DNA of 64,000 bases from Thermohalobaculum sp965247385 (GTDB lineage: Bacteria > Pseudomonadota > Alphaproteobacteria > Rhodobacterales > Rhodobacteraceae). The DNA lies in NCBI GenBank assembly GCA_965247385.1, contig CBDFHG010000006.1:248001-312000 (forward strand), read 5' to 3'. Both the position numbers and the translations under genes were made by a program. Below are positions 43,538 through 52,902 of the stretch, one piece after another (position 1 is the first letter of the stretch; each line of letters starts with the position of its first letter). The notes below the pieces were generated by a model, which did no database searches, was not told the origin of the DNA, and was given only the letters and a program-made list of their open reading frames with translations.

Positions 43538-44791
43538 TCACCAGGTGACCGCGATCCGGTTGGCGCGGATGAAATCGCGAATTCGCGGCTGGATGTTCTT
43601 CCGGAAGCGCGAGCCGTGGAAGACGCCGTAATGCCCGACCTCGGCCTGCACATAGGCGCTTTTTTTCTTGTCGGGCAGGTTGGGGCACAACTCCAGCGCC
43701 GCGACCGTCTGGCCCCGCCCGGTGATGTCGTCCTTCTCGCCCTCGATCGCCATCAGCGCGGTGTCGTGGATCGCCTGCGGCCGCACGGGTCGGTCGTTCA
43801 GCACCAACTCGCCCTTTGGCAGGGCGTGTTTCTGGAAAACCATCTCGACTGTATCCAGGTAGAACTCGGCGGTCAGGTCCATCACCGCAAGGTATTCGTC
43901 GTAGAAAGCGCGATGCGTCGCTGCTGAGTCTCCGTCGCCCTCGATCAGATGGCCGAACTGTTCCATATGGGCATCCAAATGGCGGTCGAAATTCATCGAC
44001 ATGAAGCCGGAAAGCTGCAGGAAGCCGGGATAGACCCGGCGCAGGAATCCCTGGTTGGGCCAGGGCACGGTGACCACGACGTTCTTCTCGAACCAGGCGA
44101 TGTTGTGGGTTTGCGCCAGCTTGTTCGGCTCGGTCTCGTTGATCCTCGTGTCGACCGGGCTGCCCATCAGGATGAGCGAGGCGGGGCGCGCCGGGTCACC
44201 ATCCTCGGCCATCATGCTGGCCGCCGCCATGCAGGGTACGCCGGGTTGGCACACCGCCATGATCGCCGCCCGCTCGCCATCGGCGGCGAGGAAGCGGGCG
44301 AAGTCGCGGATGTAGTTGGTATAGTCGGCCAGGTCGAACCGCCCGGCCGATAGCGGCACATCGCGGGCGTCGGCCCAGTCGGTGACATAGACCTCGTGCT
44401 CCGGCAGCATCGCCTCGACGGTGCCGCGCAACAGCGTGGCGAAGTGGCCGGACATCGGAGCGATGATCAGAATCTTGGGGTCATTTCGGGCCTTGGCCCT
44501 TACCATATCGCGCGTGAAGCGGAGCAAGTTGCAGAACGGTTTTTCCAGCACAACGTCCTCGACAACGGAAACGGTTTTGCCCGCAACCGTGGTCTCGGTG
44601 ATGCCGAATTTCGGCTTGCCATACCGCCGGGTTGCGTTGACGAACATTTCGCAGGCTGCGGCAGTAGCGCGCGCCGGCAGGCTGGCGGCAAACGGGAAAA
44701 AGGGATTCCGCAGTGCATCACTGCTGGCCCGCGCGGCTGTCCGCATCGGACCCATGGCGGCATGAGTCAGTTCATAAGCATGATACAGCAC
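43538..44791 (-). CDS. phaZ: Intracellular poly(3-hydroxybutyrate) depolymerase PhaZ
   Basis: This 417-residue alpha/beta hydrolase is of the intracellular PHB depolymerase type with the C-terminal PHB_depo_C domain. The start MLYHAYELTHAAMGPMR is typical. The nucleophile is a Cys in AVCQPGVPCMAA, as in Ralstonia PhaZa1, and the His is in VGHYGVFHGSRF. It degrades stored PHB granules. Intact; likely constitutive. Confidence 0.95.
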   Translation of the reverse strand: MLYHAYELTHAAMGPMRTAARASSDALRNPFFPFAASLPARATAAACEMFVNATRRYGKPKFGITETTVAGKTVSVVEDVVLEKPFCNLLRFTRDMVRAKARNDPKILIIAPMSGHFATLLRGTVEAMLPEHEVYVTDWADARDVPLSAGRFDLADYTNYIRDFARFLAADGERAAIMAVCQPGVPCMAAASMMAEDGDPARPASLILMGSPVDTRINETEPNKLAQTHNIAWFEKNVVVTVPWPNQGFLRRVYPGFLQLSGFMSMNFDRHLDAHMEQFGHLIEGDGDSAATHRAFYDEYLAVMDLTAEFYLDTVEMVFQKHALPKGELVLNDRPVRPQAIHDTALMAIEGEKDDITGRGQTVAALELCPNLPDKKKSAYVQAEVGHYGVFHGSRFRKNIQPRIRDFIRANRIAVTW

Positions 44792-44990
44792 GCATTTTCC
44801 CCCACCCCGGTCTGTTTCCCTTACCGGAAAGATTAATCACACATTCACCGCACCGCAAGCGATCCTTTCGCAACTGCACAAAAATCCACGCGCCAAACCG
44901 GGGTCAGCCCCAAACTATTTTGACATTGGTTACGTTTATGTGGCATTGGCGCTTCTTCTTCGAGAGACCGGCCGCGAAGTGGAGATATTA

Positions 44991-45416
44991 ATGCCAAAAG
45001 CTGAATGGGGCGTGAAGCGCACTTGTTTGAGCTGCCGTGTCAGGTTCTACGATCTGACGCGCGACCCGATCATCTGTCCGAAATGCGGCGAAGAGCTCGA
45101 CATCTCGGTACCGATGAAGCCGAAGCGTCTGCGCCCCGCTACGGCCGCGAAGATCGCCAAAAAGGCCGCCGCCAAAACGGCCGCGGATCTGATCGACGAC
45201 GAGGATGACCGCGATACCAACACACCTGATGATGAGTCTGATAACGAATCAGGCGATGATGACACTGTGGTCGAGGCCGATGGAGACGATGACGAACTCG
45301 ATGGCGACGGCCCCGTCGATGACAGCGCTCTGCTCGCTGACGACAATGACGGTGACGACAGCGCGGACCTCAAGAACATTCCCGCCGATGAGGACGATGG
45401 GCCGAAGGACAATTGA
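44991..45416 (+). CDS. TIGR02300 family zinc-ribbon protein
   Basis: The 141-residue protein starts MPKAEWGVKRTC, with a zinc ribbon CLSC and CPKC around FYDLTRDPIICP, followed by a long Asp/Glu-rich acidic tail. TIGR02300 proteins are found in alphaproteobacteria; their function is unknown. The ATG at 44991 follows a GGAG site; an upstream frame from 44940 is not conserved. Confidence 0.9.
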   Translation: MPKAEWGVKRTCLSCRVRFYDLTRDPIICPKCGEELDISVPMKPKRLRPATAAKIAKKAAAKTAADLIDDEDDRDTNTPDDESDNESGDDDTVVEADGDDDELDGDGPVDDSALLADDNDGDDSADLKNIPADEDDGPKDN

Positions 45417-45524
45417 AGCCTTTGCCCGGCGCGCGTGGTTACCCGCAAGGGGTAATTTTTCGCTTGAACTAAGGTGTGCTCACGCTTAGGTTCCGCGCGC
45501 CGGTCGCGATATGCTGGCAAATCT

Positions 45525-45600
<76 letters not shown>

Positions 45601-45608
45601 ATAAAATC

Positions 45609-45644
45609 AAGGCCTTAGCGATAAATCGTTGAGGCCTTTGTTTT
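45609..45644 (+). terminator. Terminator after tRNA-Ala
   Basis: CAAGGCCT and AGGCCTTTG form a stem of eight base pairs with a 15-base loop, followed by TTTT, starting nine bases after the tRNA. Confidence 0.65.
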
Positions 45645-46059
45645 GCCGGGTTAAAAATGGGTTACAAAACGCTCGGCATTGGCCCACTCCACCCCACAGC
45701 CACGATGATCCGGGATGCCGCTTCCATCCGAACAGATTCCCGGCACCCCCCGCTATCCCACGGGTCCCTGCCGGGCACCCACATACGAATCCCGACGTCC
45801 GATCAGGCGTATTCCGCATTAACCGAGAGTGAAATATCCGTTTCATTTCAATTTTCATCTTCCGTATCTGCGCTAAAATTCTACCAAAATTTTTCGCAAA
45901 ACTGCCTGCGTCATCGACTTGCCTCCAGCGTGGTAGAGTAGGGCTCTAGAGATTCGCTTACCTGAGTGACGAGTGTCAGCGAATGGAGGGGCTGGGCCCG
46001 TCCTCCCGCGACAAGCGATCAGAGCTATATAAGATGCGGCCATGCGTGAGTGGATCATC
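45645..46059. other. Intergenic downstream of tRNA-Ala
   Basis: No gene seen. The section 45830-45910 is AT-rich. Given the tRNA and the integrase remnant, this may be the left edge of a lost integrated element, but no repeat of the tRNA 3' end was found. Confidence 0.4.
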
Positions 46060-46251
46060 GAACTAACAAGCAAGAGGCCAACTTGGAGAGGCTTGTCGGC
46101 TTGCGTGACAGTAACGCTGGCTGGTGACCTGACAGGCTCGAACATCCTCCAGATCCAGACGATCCGGCGAACCACCAAAACAACGGCTGAACCTTTGCAT
46201 CGCATGAAGGTAAGACCGTTGCGTCGATGGCGATAGATTGCGGATCGTCAT
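46060..46251 (-). pseudogene. Tyrosine recombinase/integrase, N-terminal fragment
   Basis: The minus-strand start MTIRNLSPSTQRSYLHAMQRF, then CFGGSPDRLDLEDVRACQV, is the SAM-like N-domain of the phage-integrase family that often accompanies IS91-type elements. The frame loses the match after about 40 residues and the catalytic domain is absent. Two Cys stand where relatives have Tyr (FSRYFG, VRAYQV). Confidence 0.65.
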
Positions 46252-46535
46252 ATCGTCATATCGTCAATCATACGCCGGCGTAGAGGGCTTTGTCGGGGTC
46301 TCCTGTCCGGTGAATTGTGCTGTCGGTAAACACACAACTCTTTCAGACAGGAGGCTCCGCCCCAAAACCTCAAACTCAAACACCGCGTGAGCGGTTTAGT
46401 TCAATCCCCAAAATGAGCCAGCCTTCGCGCAAGCTGGTATCACTTGCCAAATGCCTTTGCTATTTTTGCTACGGCATCTGAGACGGATCCCAACCAAATA
46501 GAAATATCCGTCTCATAAGCGCCCCTCCTCGGGGC

Positions 46536-46600
46536 ACTATGAAAACCGGACAGATCATGTGCTACAAGACCGGACAGTTTATGTGTTACTAACACTCCAG
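46536..46600. mobile_element. IS481-like terminal end
   Basis: On the minus strand TGTTAGTAACACATAAACTG and the following CCGGT...CACATGATCTGTCCGG show the paired octamer repeats found at IS481-type ends. The rest of the element is missing. It cuts the enolase-superfamily gene directly after the residues YWELE. Confidence 0.45.
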
Positions 46601-47174
46601 TTCCCAATAGGGGCAGGGCTCCTCCAAGTGGCAGAAGCCGTGGTCCTCCAGCATCCGCCCATCTCGCGGCGCATGGTGGCGATGATCTCCTCGGTCCGCC
46701 CCGGCCACTCGTCGCGGCCGCGCGCACCTTGAAGGCATCGAAGCCCTGCTCGCCCTGCAGCCGCTTCAACCGCTCGGCCTCGTCGGCGGGGGTGATGTCG
46801 CGCCGCATCGACGAGGCATAGGCCCGCACCGGCCCGGCCGAGCCGCCCGGCAGCGCCGCCACCGGCTTGCCCCGCAGATCCCAGACAGCGGTGTCGAACC
46901 CGGCCATGGCGCGGCGCAGATACGAGCCGGGAAACTTGTGCTCGCGCTCGGTCACGATATCCAGCAGGTCATCCATGTCGGTGGTGTCCTTGCCTAACAC
47001 CCAGGGCGCCACCTGCCGGTGCAGCACCTGCGCGGTGATGTCGGAGTGATAGGTCGAGACCTGGCCCCAGCCTTGGTCCCCGTCCTCGGCGGTCACTCGG
47101 ACGAAGCCGACGAGCTCGGTGCAGAAGGTTTCGATCTTGTTGATCTTCACGTTAGTTCTCCCATTAATGCGCAT
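46592..47174 (-). pseudogene. Enolase-superfamily (mandelate racemase-like) enzyme, truncated and frameshifted
   Basis: Starting near 47153 on the minus strand: VKINKIETFCTELVGFVRVTAEDGDQGWGQ, a full MR/MLE N-domain with YLRRAMAGFDTAVWDLRGK and FDAFKVRA at the barrel start. A frameshift follows, about 40 residues around the first metal ligand are deleted, and a piece reading LEDHGFCHLEEPCPYWELE remains before the IS481-like end. It is the last gene of the operon with the GMC and pot genes. A sugar-acid dehydratase is the likeliest original role. Confidence 0.75.
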
Positions 47175-48063
47175 CTTCCAGAATTAGGTCTGCGGCCCGT
47201 TCCGCAACCATAATCGTCGGTGCATTGGTGTTGCCGCTGGTGACCGACGGGAACACCGAGGCGTCCACCACCCGCAACCTCGCAACCCCATACATCCTGA
47301 GGCGCGGGTCCCGCGGAGCTCTCCGGGTCCATCCCCATCCGGCACGTACAGCTCGCATGGAACACCGACCCGGCGCTGTCGCGGATGTAGCCGCGCATAG
47401 CGTTATCATCCTGTACGTCTGGCCCCGGCCCAATCTCCGCTTCGGTCACTGCGCGCATAGCCGGCGTATCCGCCAGCCGCCGGATAAACCGCACCCCGGT
47501 CAGCATCGCGTCCCGGTCGTCCTCGGTATCCAGGTAATTCGGGCTGATTTCCGGTGCCTCCAGCGGATCGGGCGAGCGCGCCATCACCGTCCCCCGGCTG
47601 GTCGGGCGGCACGGGCTGTAGCCCAGCATGAGCCCCGGAAACTTGTCCGGGCTCATCAGCGACCGCTTGCCCACCGGTGCCCGCGTACAGCTGACCGGCG
47701 AGAAATACAGCTGCAAATCGGGCCGATCCAGCCCAGGCCGGCTGCGCACAAAGCCGCCCCCCTGATTGACGCTCAAGGTCAACGGCCCGCGCCGCAGCCG
47801 GACGCATTGCAATCCGACCCGCAATTTACCCCACCAAGGCCCCAGCACCTGGTTCAGCGTCGGCACGGTCGTGCGGTACAGCAGGTCCACCCCAGATGAT
47901 CCTGCAGGTTGCGCCCCACGGCGGGCGCGTCGCGCCGGCCCTCGACCCCCAGCCCCTGCAACACCGCGCCCGGCCCGATCCCGGACAGCTGCAGCAACTG
48001 CGGCGAGTTGATCGCCCCACCCGACAGGATCACCTCCGCCCGCGCCCGCGCCACCTGCAGCTT
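47157..48063 (-). pseudogene. GMC-family (choline dehydrogenase-like) oxidoreductase, C-terminal part
   Basis: The C-terminal half of a GMC oxidoreductase: EVILSGGAINSPQLLQLSGIG, LYFSPVS, FHASCTCRMGMD with the active-site His region, and RLRVVDASVFPSVTSGNTNAPTIMVAE. Several frameshifts spread it over two frames. The N-terminal half is at 51304-52060; a 3255-bp insertion separates them at the residues KLQVAR. Even without the insertion the gene is dead. Confidence 0.85.
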
Positions 48064-48232
48064 TGTCGGGCCGCTCGCGCCCGCGCGCCGGTCCCATTGG
48101 ATGGGAGATCGGCGAGAGAGACGCCGCGGCCAGGGCAGGGCGCGGAGGGTGGACGGGCAGGCTTTGACGCGGGCGCCCGGAACGTATATCCTTTCGGCGC
48201 GCGGCGGACGCGATTGGCAGGAGACGGCAAGG

Positions 48233-48904
48233 ATGACCATGGCGTTCGATACTCTCAAGGCGATGAAGCGGCTCACCGCCACTGGCGTCGAAGAGGCGCA
48301 GGCCGAGGCCATTATCGAAACCGTTGGCGGCGCCATGACCGAATCCCTCGCCACGAAGGACGATCTCGCGCTCCTCAAGGCCGACCTCACCGCGGAGAGC
48401 GCCGAGGTGCGCACGGAGATCGCTGGCACCGAGGGCCGGCTTGAGACGAAGATCGCCGAGGTGCGCACGGAGATCGCCGAGAGTGATACCAGGAATGCCG
48501 AGCGGCATGCGAAGATCGCCGAGGGGATGGCCGAGGTGCGCGGGGAGATCGCCGAGGGGATGGCCGAGGTGCGCGGGGAGATCGCCGGCAGCGAGTCCCG
48601 GCTTGAGACGAAAATCGCTGGCACCGAGGGCCGGCTTGAGACGAAAATCGCCGGCACCGAGGCCCGGCTTGAGACGAAAATCGCCGGCACCGAGTCCCGG
48701 CTTGAGACGAAGATCGAGAGCCTGCGCGGGGAGATCACCGCCGCCGCCGCCGAGGCCCGCGCGGGGATCGCCGAGAGTGATACCAGGAATGCCGAGCGGT
48801 ATGTGAAGATCGGCGAGGGCCAGACCACGCAGTTGCGCTGGATGGTCGGCTGCATGGTCGCGATCGCGGGCGTGATCGTCTCGGCGCTCCTGCTTGGCGG
48901 CTGA
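48233..48904 (+). CDS. DUF1640-like coiled-coil protein with 11-residue repeats and membrane anchor
   Basis: The 223-residue protein resembles that at 20484 in design: a short N-terminal helical domain (FDTLKAMKRLTATGVEEAQAEAIIETV), a coiled coil with hendecad repeats IAG(T/S)E(A/G/S)RLETK (33-bp units from about 48590), and a C-terminal membrane helix (WMVGCMVAIAGVIVSALLLGG). A GGAG site nine bases before the ATG at 48233 supports the start; a much longer upstream frame is antisense to the GMC gene. The function is unknown. Confidence 0.8.
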   Translation: MTMAFDTLKAMKRLTATGVEEAQAEAIIETVGGAMTESLATKDDLALLKADLTAESAEVRTEIAGTEGRLETKIAEVRTEIAESDTRNAERHAKIAEGMAEVRGEIAEGMAEVRGEIAGSESRLETKIAGTEGRLETKIAGTEARLETKIAGTESRLETKIESLRGEITAAAAEARAGIAESDTRNAERYVKIGEGQTTQLRWMVGCMVAIAGVIVSALLLGG

Positions 48905-49066
48905 GCCGGCGGGAGGCGCGCCGCCGCGCCGGATGTCCGCCGGCGCTTCGAGGCGCCGCTTTATACACATCATGAAGAAGGGGATTATGTAGGAGAGTGC
49001 CGAAATGGGGGTTGGCATTAGTCGGCACTCTCATGTATTATGTTTGTATTCCAGGAGGATATGGAT

Positions 49067-50048
49067 ATGGTGAAGCACAAATCGGCGGGCAAGAGCGACC
49101 GCCAGGGCATCAGCCTCGTAGAACTGTTCAAGCGTTGGCCGACCGATGAGGCGGCCGAGGCGTGGTTCATTGCCCGCCGCTGGCCCGAGGGTATCCACTG
49201 CCCGCACTGCGGCTCTCTGAATGTGCAGACGCGCCAAGCACAAGACCATGCCCTACCGTTGCCGGGAGAAGGAGTGCGCGAAGCGGTTTTCCGCGAAGAC
49301 GGGCACGGTGATGGAAGGCTCGAAGCTGGGCTTCCAGGTCTGGATGATCGCCACCTACTTGCTCTCGACGAGCCTGAAAGGGGTCTCCAGCATGAAGCTC
49401 CATCGGGATTTGAACATCGACCAGCGCAGCGCATGGTTCCTCGCGCACCGGCTTCGGGTTGCCTTGACCGAACGGCAGGGCGCGTTCGCGGGGCCGCTCG
49501 AAGCCGACGAAACCTACATGGGCGGGCGCCGGGCCAACATGCCCAAGGCGAAGCGGAAAGAGCTGACGGGCCGGGGCGCTGTAGGGAAGACGGCAGTTGC
49601 GGGTGTGAAGGATCGCGCGACAAATCGCGTCGCGGCGCAAGTTGTTCCTTCCACTGACGCCCGGACTCTGCAAGGCTTCGTCCGTGACCATGCCGGGGAG
49701 GACGCCGTGATCTACACGGATGAGCATGGTGCCTATGCCGGACTCGGCGCGGAGTTCGAGCACGAAGCCGTCAATCACTCGGTTGGCGAGTATGTGCGCG
49801 GCATGGCCCATACGCAGGGCATCGAGTCCTTCCGGGCGGTGCTCAAGCGGGCGCACAAGGGAACATTCCACAAGTTCTCGCCGAAGCATCTTGACCTGTA
49901 TGTGCAAGAGTTCGCGGGCCGCCACAATGCCCGCGACCGGGACACCATCGACATCATGGCGACCTTCGCCGCTGGCGCTGTTGGCAAGCGCCTGCGCTAC
50001 CGTGAACTGATTGCAAACAACGGCCTGCCGTCTGGGGCGCGGTCGTGA
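49067..50048 (+). pseudogene. IS1595-family transposase with one frameshift
   Basis: The start at 49067 (MVKHKSAGKSDRQGISLVELF) lies eight bases after AGGAGG. The zinc ribbon half CPHCGS is read, then a one-base loss near 49225 moves the frame to AKHKTMPYRCREKECAKRF and the catalytic part: LEADETYMGG, VIYTDEHGAY, HTQGIESFRAVLKR. The usual Asn in HTNGIE is Gln here. The frameshift and this change suggest inactivity. Confidence 0.85.
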
Positions 50049-50362
50049 CCCGCGTCGTCATCGAATGCGCCGATAATCCGGCCTTCATGGGAGGACTGGA
50101 CGATGGCGCGTTCAAGCTGATCGTCACTTCGCCACCCTGCAATCTCGGCAAGGCATCCCTGGCCGCCAAACCGGAGCAGCGCGTTGTTGAAATCGTGCAT
50201 CCGTCCTACCAGCCGAGCAAGGTGGCGCTGGAAGAGGACATGCGAGTAGACGCCCGTTTCGAGGAAGCCGTGGACGCGCTCGCGCAGCCCGTCAGCACCC
50301 GCCACATCGCCCGTCCGAAGCCGGGCCACCAAGCGGCCTCCGGCACTTTCCTACATAATCCC
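50045..50362 (+). CDS. Chimeric ORF: DNA methyltransferase start joined to SYQPSK accessory protein
   Basis: The first 37 codons (IECADNPAFMGGLDDGAFKLIVTSPPCNLGK) resemble the beginning of an amino-methyltransferase with motif SPPYNLGK, here SPPC. The following part (VVEIVHPSYQPSKVALEEDM, EEAVDALAQPV) matches the accessory ORF of the other IS1595 copies. The ATG overlaps the transposase end. The frame stays open beyond the IS end to 50626, but that part is not conserved. Whether the chimera is translated is unknown. Confidence 0.45.
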
Positions 50363-50389
50363 CATGAAGAACACCTTCCTCTTCGGGAA

Positions 50390-50435
50390 GAGGCGCCGGG
50401 GGCATGTTCGCCAAAACAGCCGCCCCCGGCGCCTC
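50390..50435. repeat. 14-bp perfect stem-loop downstream of the lipoprotein gene
   Basis: GAGGCGCCGGGGGC at 50390-50403 pairs with 50422-50435 around an 18-base loop. It sits just after the minus-strand lipoprotein stop and may end its transcript, although no T-run follows on either strand. Confidence 0.6.
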
Positions 50436-50443
50436 CCCGCCAG

Positions 50444-50998
50444 TTACAAGCCTTTCAGCACCGCCCCGGGGTCCTGGGCGACCAGCTTCCGGTAATCCGT
50501 CGCCGCCTGCTTCAGGTTGACCTCGAAGCCGAGATCGCCGCGATCCGGAAAGCGCGGGCAGAGCGAGTAGACCGCCTGCGGGATCGTCTCCTGGAGGTGG
50601 CCGATCCAGCCCCGGCCGGTGCGTAGGCCGCCTGTCACGAGCTCGCCGGTGACCGCGTCGTACTGCACACGCTGGCCGAGCGGTTGGTCGGCTGGCGTGA
50701 CGACGGCGCGAAACTCCGCGCCCCGCGGCCGCGTCGTCCAGGCCCGGGTGAAATAGCGCCCGAACCCTGTGAGCCGGTCCTGGACGCAGTAATGCCCCAT
50801 CGTGCCCACATTGACCTTGATCCGCAGGCCCCGGCCGCGCCCGGCCACGTCATAGGCGACCTCGACCCGGTCCGCGAGCAGCGCCCGGAGACCGGCCGCG
50901 TCATGGCTCGACGGCCCGACCATCGGCCCGGCCGACGCGCAACCCGTCAGCCCCACAGCCAGGGCCGCGCCCAGCATCGTCTTGCGCCATCCGTTCAT
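50444..50998 (-). CDS. Putative lipoprotein of unknown function
   Basis: The 184-residue protein has a lipoprotein signal: MNGWRKTMLGAALAVGLTGCAS with a lipobox LTGC. The mature part has no family I recognise; it contains VEVAYDVAGRGRGLRIKVNVG and ends with ATDYRKLVAQDPGAVLKGL. The ATG at 50998 follows GGAGAAGGAG. It lies within the 3.25-kb insertion. Upstream sequence (51000-51130) contains a short repeated GACGATGCTGGGCGCG, part of its own 5' region. Confidence 0.65.
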   Translation of the reverse strand: MNGWRKTMLGAALAVGLTGCASAGPMVGPSSHDAAGLRALLADRVEVAYDVAGRGRGLRIKVNVGTMGHYCVQDRLTGFGRYFTRAWTTRPRGAEFRAVVTPADQPLGQRVQYDAVTGELVTGGLRTGRGWIGHLQETIPQAVYSLCPRFPDRGDLGFEVNLKQAATDYRKLVAQDPGAVLKGL

Positions 50999-51303
50999 TA
51001 GCGTCTCCTTCTCCATCTCCATTGCCCGATTGACCATCCTCGGCGCCTGAGCGGGCGGGGCGCGCGCCCAGCATCGTCTCTCGTACTCTGTTGATCATCA
51101 TCACCATTCTCCAGAGTGGTCCGCTTGACCATTCCCGGCGCCGGCATCGCCGCCCTCGGTGCCTGAATCTCCGTGGCCCTGCACCCCGCCGTCGAAGCCG
51201 CTGCCGTGCTCGCGGCGGCCTCCCCCGGTATCGCAGTAGCGATCCCCGCGCCCCTCACCGGGCGAGTCGGTGATGCGCCAGACGCCGGTCCGCCGCTCAC
51301 CCT

Positions 51304-52060
51304 CGCCACCTGCAGCTTGCCGCCATGTTTGCCGCCGTGCAGATACTCGACGCCGACCGCGCGCCCATCCTCCATCAGCACCCGCGTCGCCTGGGCCCGC
51401 GTCCGCACCTCCAGATTGGCCCGCCTCATGGCGGGCCGCAGATAGCACCGCGCGGTCGAGGCCCACTGCCCGCCCTTGGTGGTGAACTGGTAGAGAAAGG
51501 CCCCCTCGATCCCGGCCCCGTTGTAATCCGGGTTGATGGGTAACTGCGCTTCGCGCGCAGCCTGCAGATAGGTCTCGCACAGTGGATGGGCGTGGTCCTT
51601 CGTATCCGAAACCGCCAGCGGCCCGCCCGCACCCCGCACTGCATCGGCGCCACCGGCCCAATCCTCCATGCGCCTGAAACAGGGCGCAACCCCGTCCCAA
51701 CCCCGTCCCAGCCCCGGCCGGTGGCCCCGCGGTCTCCCAATCGTCGAAATCGCCGGAATGCCCGCACACATAGACCGTAGCGTTAATCGAAGACGAGCCG
51801 CCCAGCACCTTGCCGCGCGGCCAATAGGACCGCCGCCCGCCCGGCGGCGCCTCTGGCTCGGTCAGGTATTTCCAGTTGACCCGCTCATCATAATAGACCT
51901 CGCCATAGCCGATCGGCATCCGGATCCAGAAATTCCCCCGCTCCGAGCCGCCGGCCTCCAGTACCAACACCCGATGCTTACCACTGGCACCAGACGGTCC
52001 GCCAGCACACAGCCAGCCGAGCCCGCGCCGACGATGATATAGTCAACTCTGGCTCGGCAC
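51304..52060 (-). pseudogene. GMC-family oxidoreductase, N-terminal part
   Basis: The minus-strand sequence encodes the FAD-binding start VDYIIVGAGSAGCVLADRL, then LVLEAGGSERGNFWIRMPIGYGEVYYD, SYWPRGKVLGGSSSINATVYV and CETYLQAAREAQLPINPDYNGAG, KGGQWASTARCYLRPA. At least two frameshifts lie within it. It follows potC directly and is split from its C-terminal half by the insertion. Confidence 0.85.
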
Positions 52061-52077
52061 CCATGGTCATTGTCCGG

Positions 52078-52902
52078 TTACGAGGGCGTCCGCGCCTTGC
52101 CGAATAGTTGGGCGAGCGTCATCAGCAGCGACGTGATCACGATCATGGTCGTCGAGATCGAGGCGATAGTCGGGTCGATCTGGTCGCGCAAGGCGTTGAA
52201 CATGTTCCGGGTCAGGGTCGAATTGTCGCCACCAGAGATAAACATCGCCACCACCACCTCGTCGAACGAGGTCAAAAACGACAGCAGAGCAGCGGTAATC
52301 ACGGCGAAGCGGATTTGTGGCAAGGTGATGGTCAGAAAGGCCTGCCAGCGCGGTGCGCCCAGGCTGCGCGCGGCCATCTCCTGGTTCATATCATAGCTTT
52401 TCAACGCCGAGGCGGTGACGATCAGCACTAGTGGCAGGGCCAGCATGGTGTGGGCCAACACCAGCCCGGTCATGGTGTAAAGAATATGCAGCTTCACATA
52501 GGCGTAAAAAGCACCGATCGCGATCAGGATTACCGGCACCATCATCGGCGTGATCAGCAAGATGAACACAAACCTGCTCGCCTTCATCTGCGAGGTGTGG
52601 AGCCCATACGCCGCCACCACCCCAACCGGCGTCGCCACCAGCATAGTCAGGAAGGCCGCCATCAGCGAGGTCACGGTCGCCGACATCCACTCCGGCGATC
52701 CGAAATAGTGCTGATACCAGCGCGTCGACCAGTTTTCCGGTGGAAACTCCAGATACTGCGATTCCGAGAACGACATCGGTATCACGATCAGGGTCGGCAT
52801 CACCAGAAACAGCATGATCAGGGTTGAAAGCACATAGAGCCACAACCGCTGGCGCTGGGTGATCTGCGTCTCGGAGGCGGGGCTGTCGAGCCAGCTTTTC
52901 AT
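52078..52902 (-). CDS. potC: Pot-type ABC transporter permease (PotC-like)
   Basis: This 274-residue inner-membrane permease has six hydrophobic segments and the EAA loop EMAARSLGAPRWQAFLTITLPQIR. It is part of a polyamine/putrescine-type importer. The start codon shares one base with the stop of the preceding permease (TGATG). The C-terminus (TLAQLFGKARTPS) is complete. Confidence 0.9.
   Translation of the reverse strand: MKSWLDSPASETQITQRQRLWLYVLSTLIMLFLVMPTLIVIPMSFSESQYLEFPPENWSTRWYQHYFGSPEWMSATVTSLMAAFLTMLVATPVGVVAAYGLHTSQMKASRFVFILLITPMMVPVILIAIGAFYAYVKLHILYTMTGLVLAHTMLALPLVLIVTASALKSYDMNQEMAARSLGAPRWQAFLTITLPQIRFAVITAALLSFLTSFDEVVVAMFISGGDNSTLTRNMFNALRDQIDPTIASISTTMIVITSLLMTLAQLFGKARTPS

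Larger units (their letters stand above)
48980..50363 (+). mobile_element. IS1595-family element (second type)
   Basis: The 1384-bp element has ends GGGGATTATGTAGGAGAGTG and its near-complement (CACTTTCCTACATAATCCCC). The 8-bp target duplication ATGAAGAA lies at 48972-48979 and 50364-50371. It carries a frameshifted transposase and a short ORF that joins a methyltransferase scrap to a SYQPSK-type accessory protein. It is a different subgroup from the copies at 3391. Confidence 0.93.
48064..51318. mobile_element. 3.25-kb insertion in the GMC gene between 15-bp direct repeats
   Basis: CGCCACCTGCAGCTT occurs at 48049-48063 and again at 51304-51318. Deleting everything between, plus one copy, joins the two halves of the GMC gene exactly at KLQVAR-ARAEVILSGG. 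The insert carries a coiled-coil gene, an IS1595-type element and a lipoprotein gene. No terminal inverted repeat or recombinase for the whole insert was seen, so the mechanism (composite transfer, illegitimate recombination) is open. Confidence 0.7.

Noticed and set aside
47909..48232. Upstream extension of the coiled-coil gene at 48233
   Set aside because: The extension is antisense to the GMC remnant; the ribosome-binding site and the DUF1640-like start both support 48233.
47147..49018. A 623-codon minus-strand frame
   Set aside because: It is a chance run through the antisense of the coiled-coil gene into GMC fragments. Only the GMC part is real.
49225..49240. Programmed frameshifting in the IS1595 transposase
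   Set aside because: The family normally uses a single frame, no slippery heptamer is seen at the site, and the active-site Asn is also changed, so a mutation is more likely.
49018..49925. Overlapping minus-strand frames opposite the IS1595 transposase at 49067
   Set aside because: They are antisense to a recognised transposase and show no domain.
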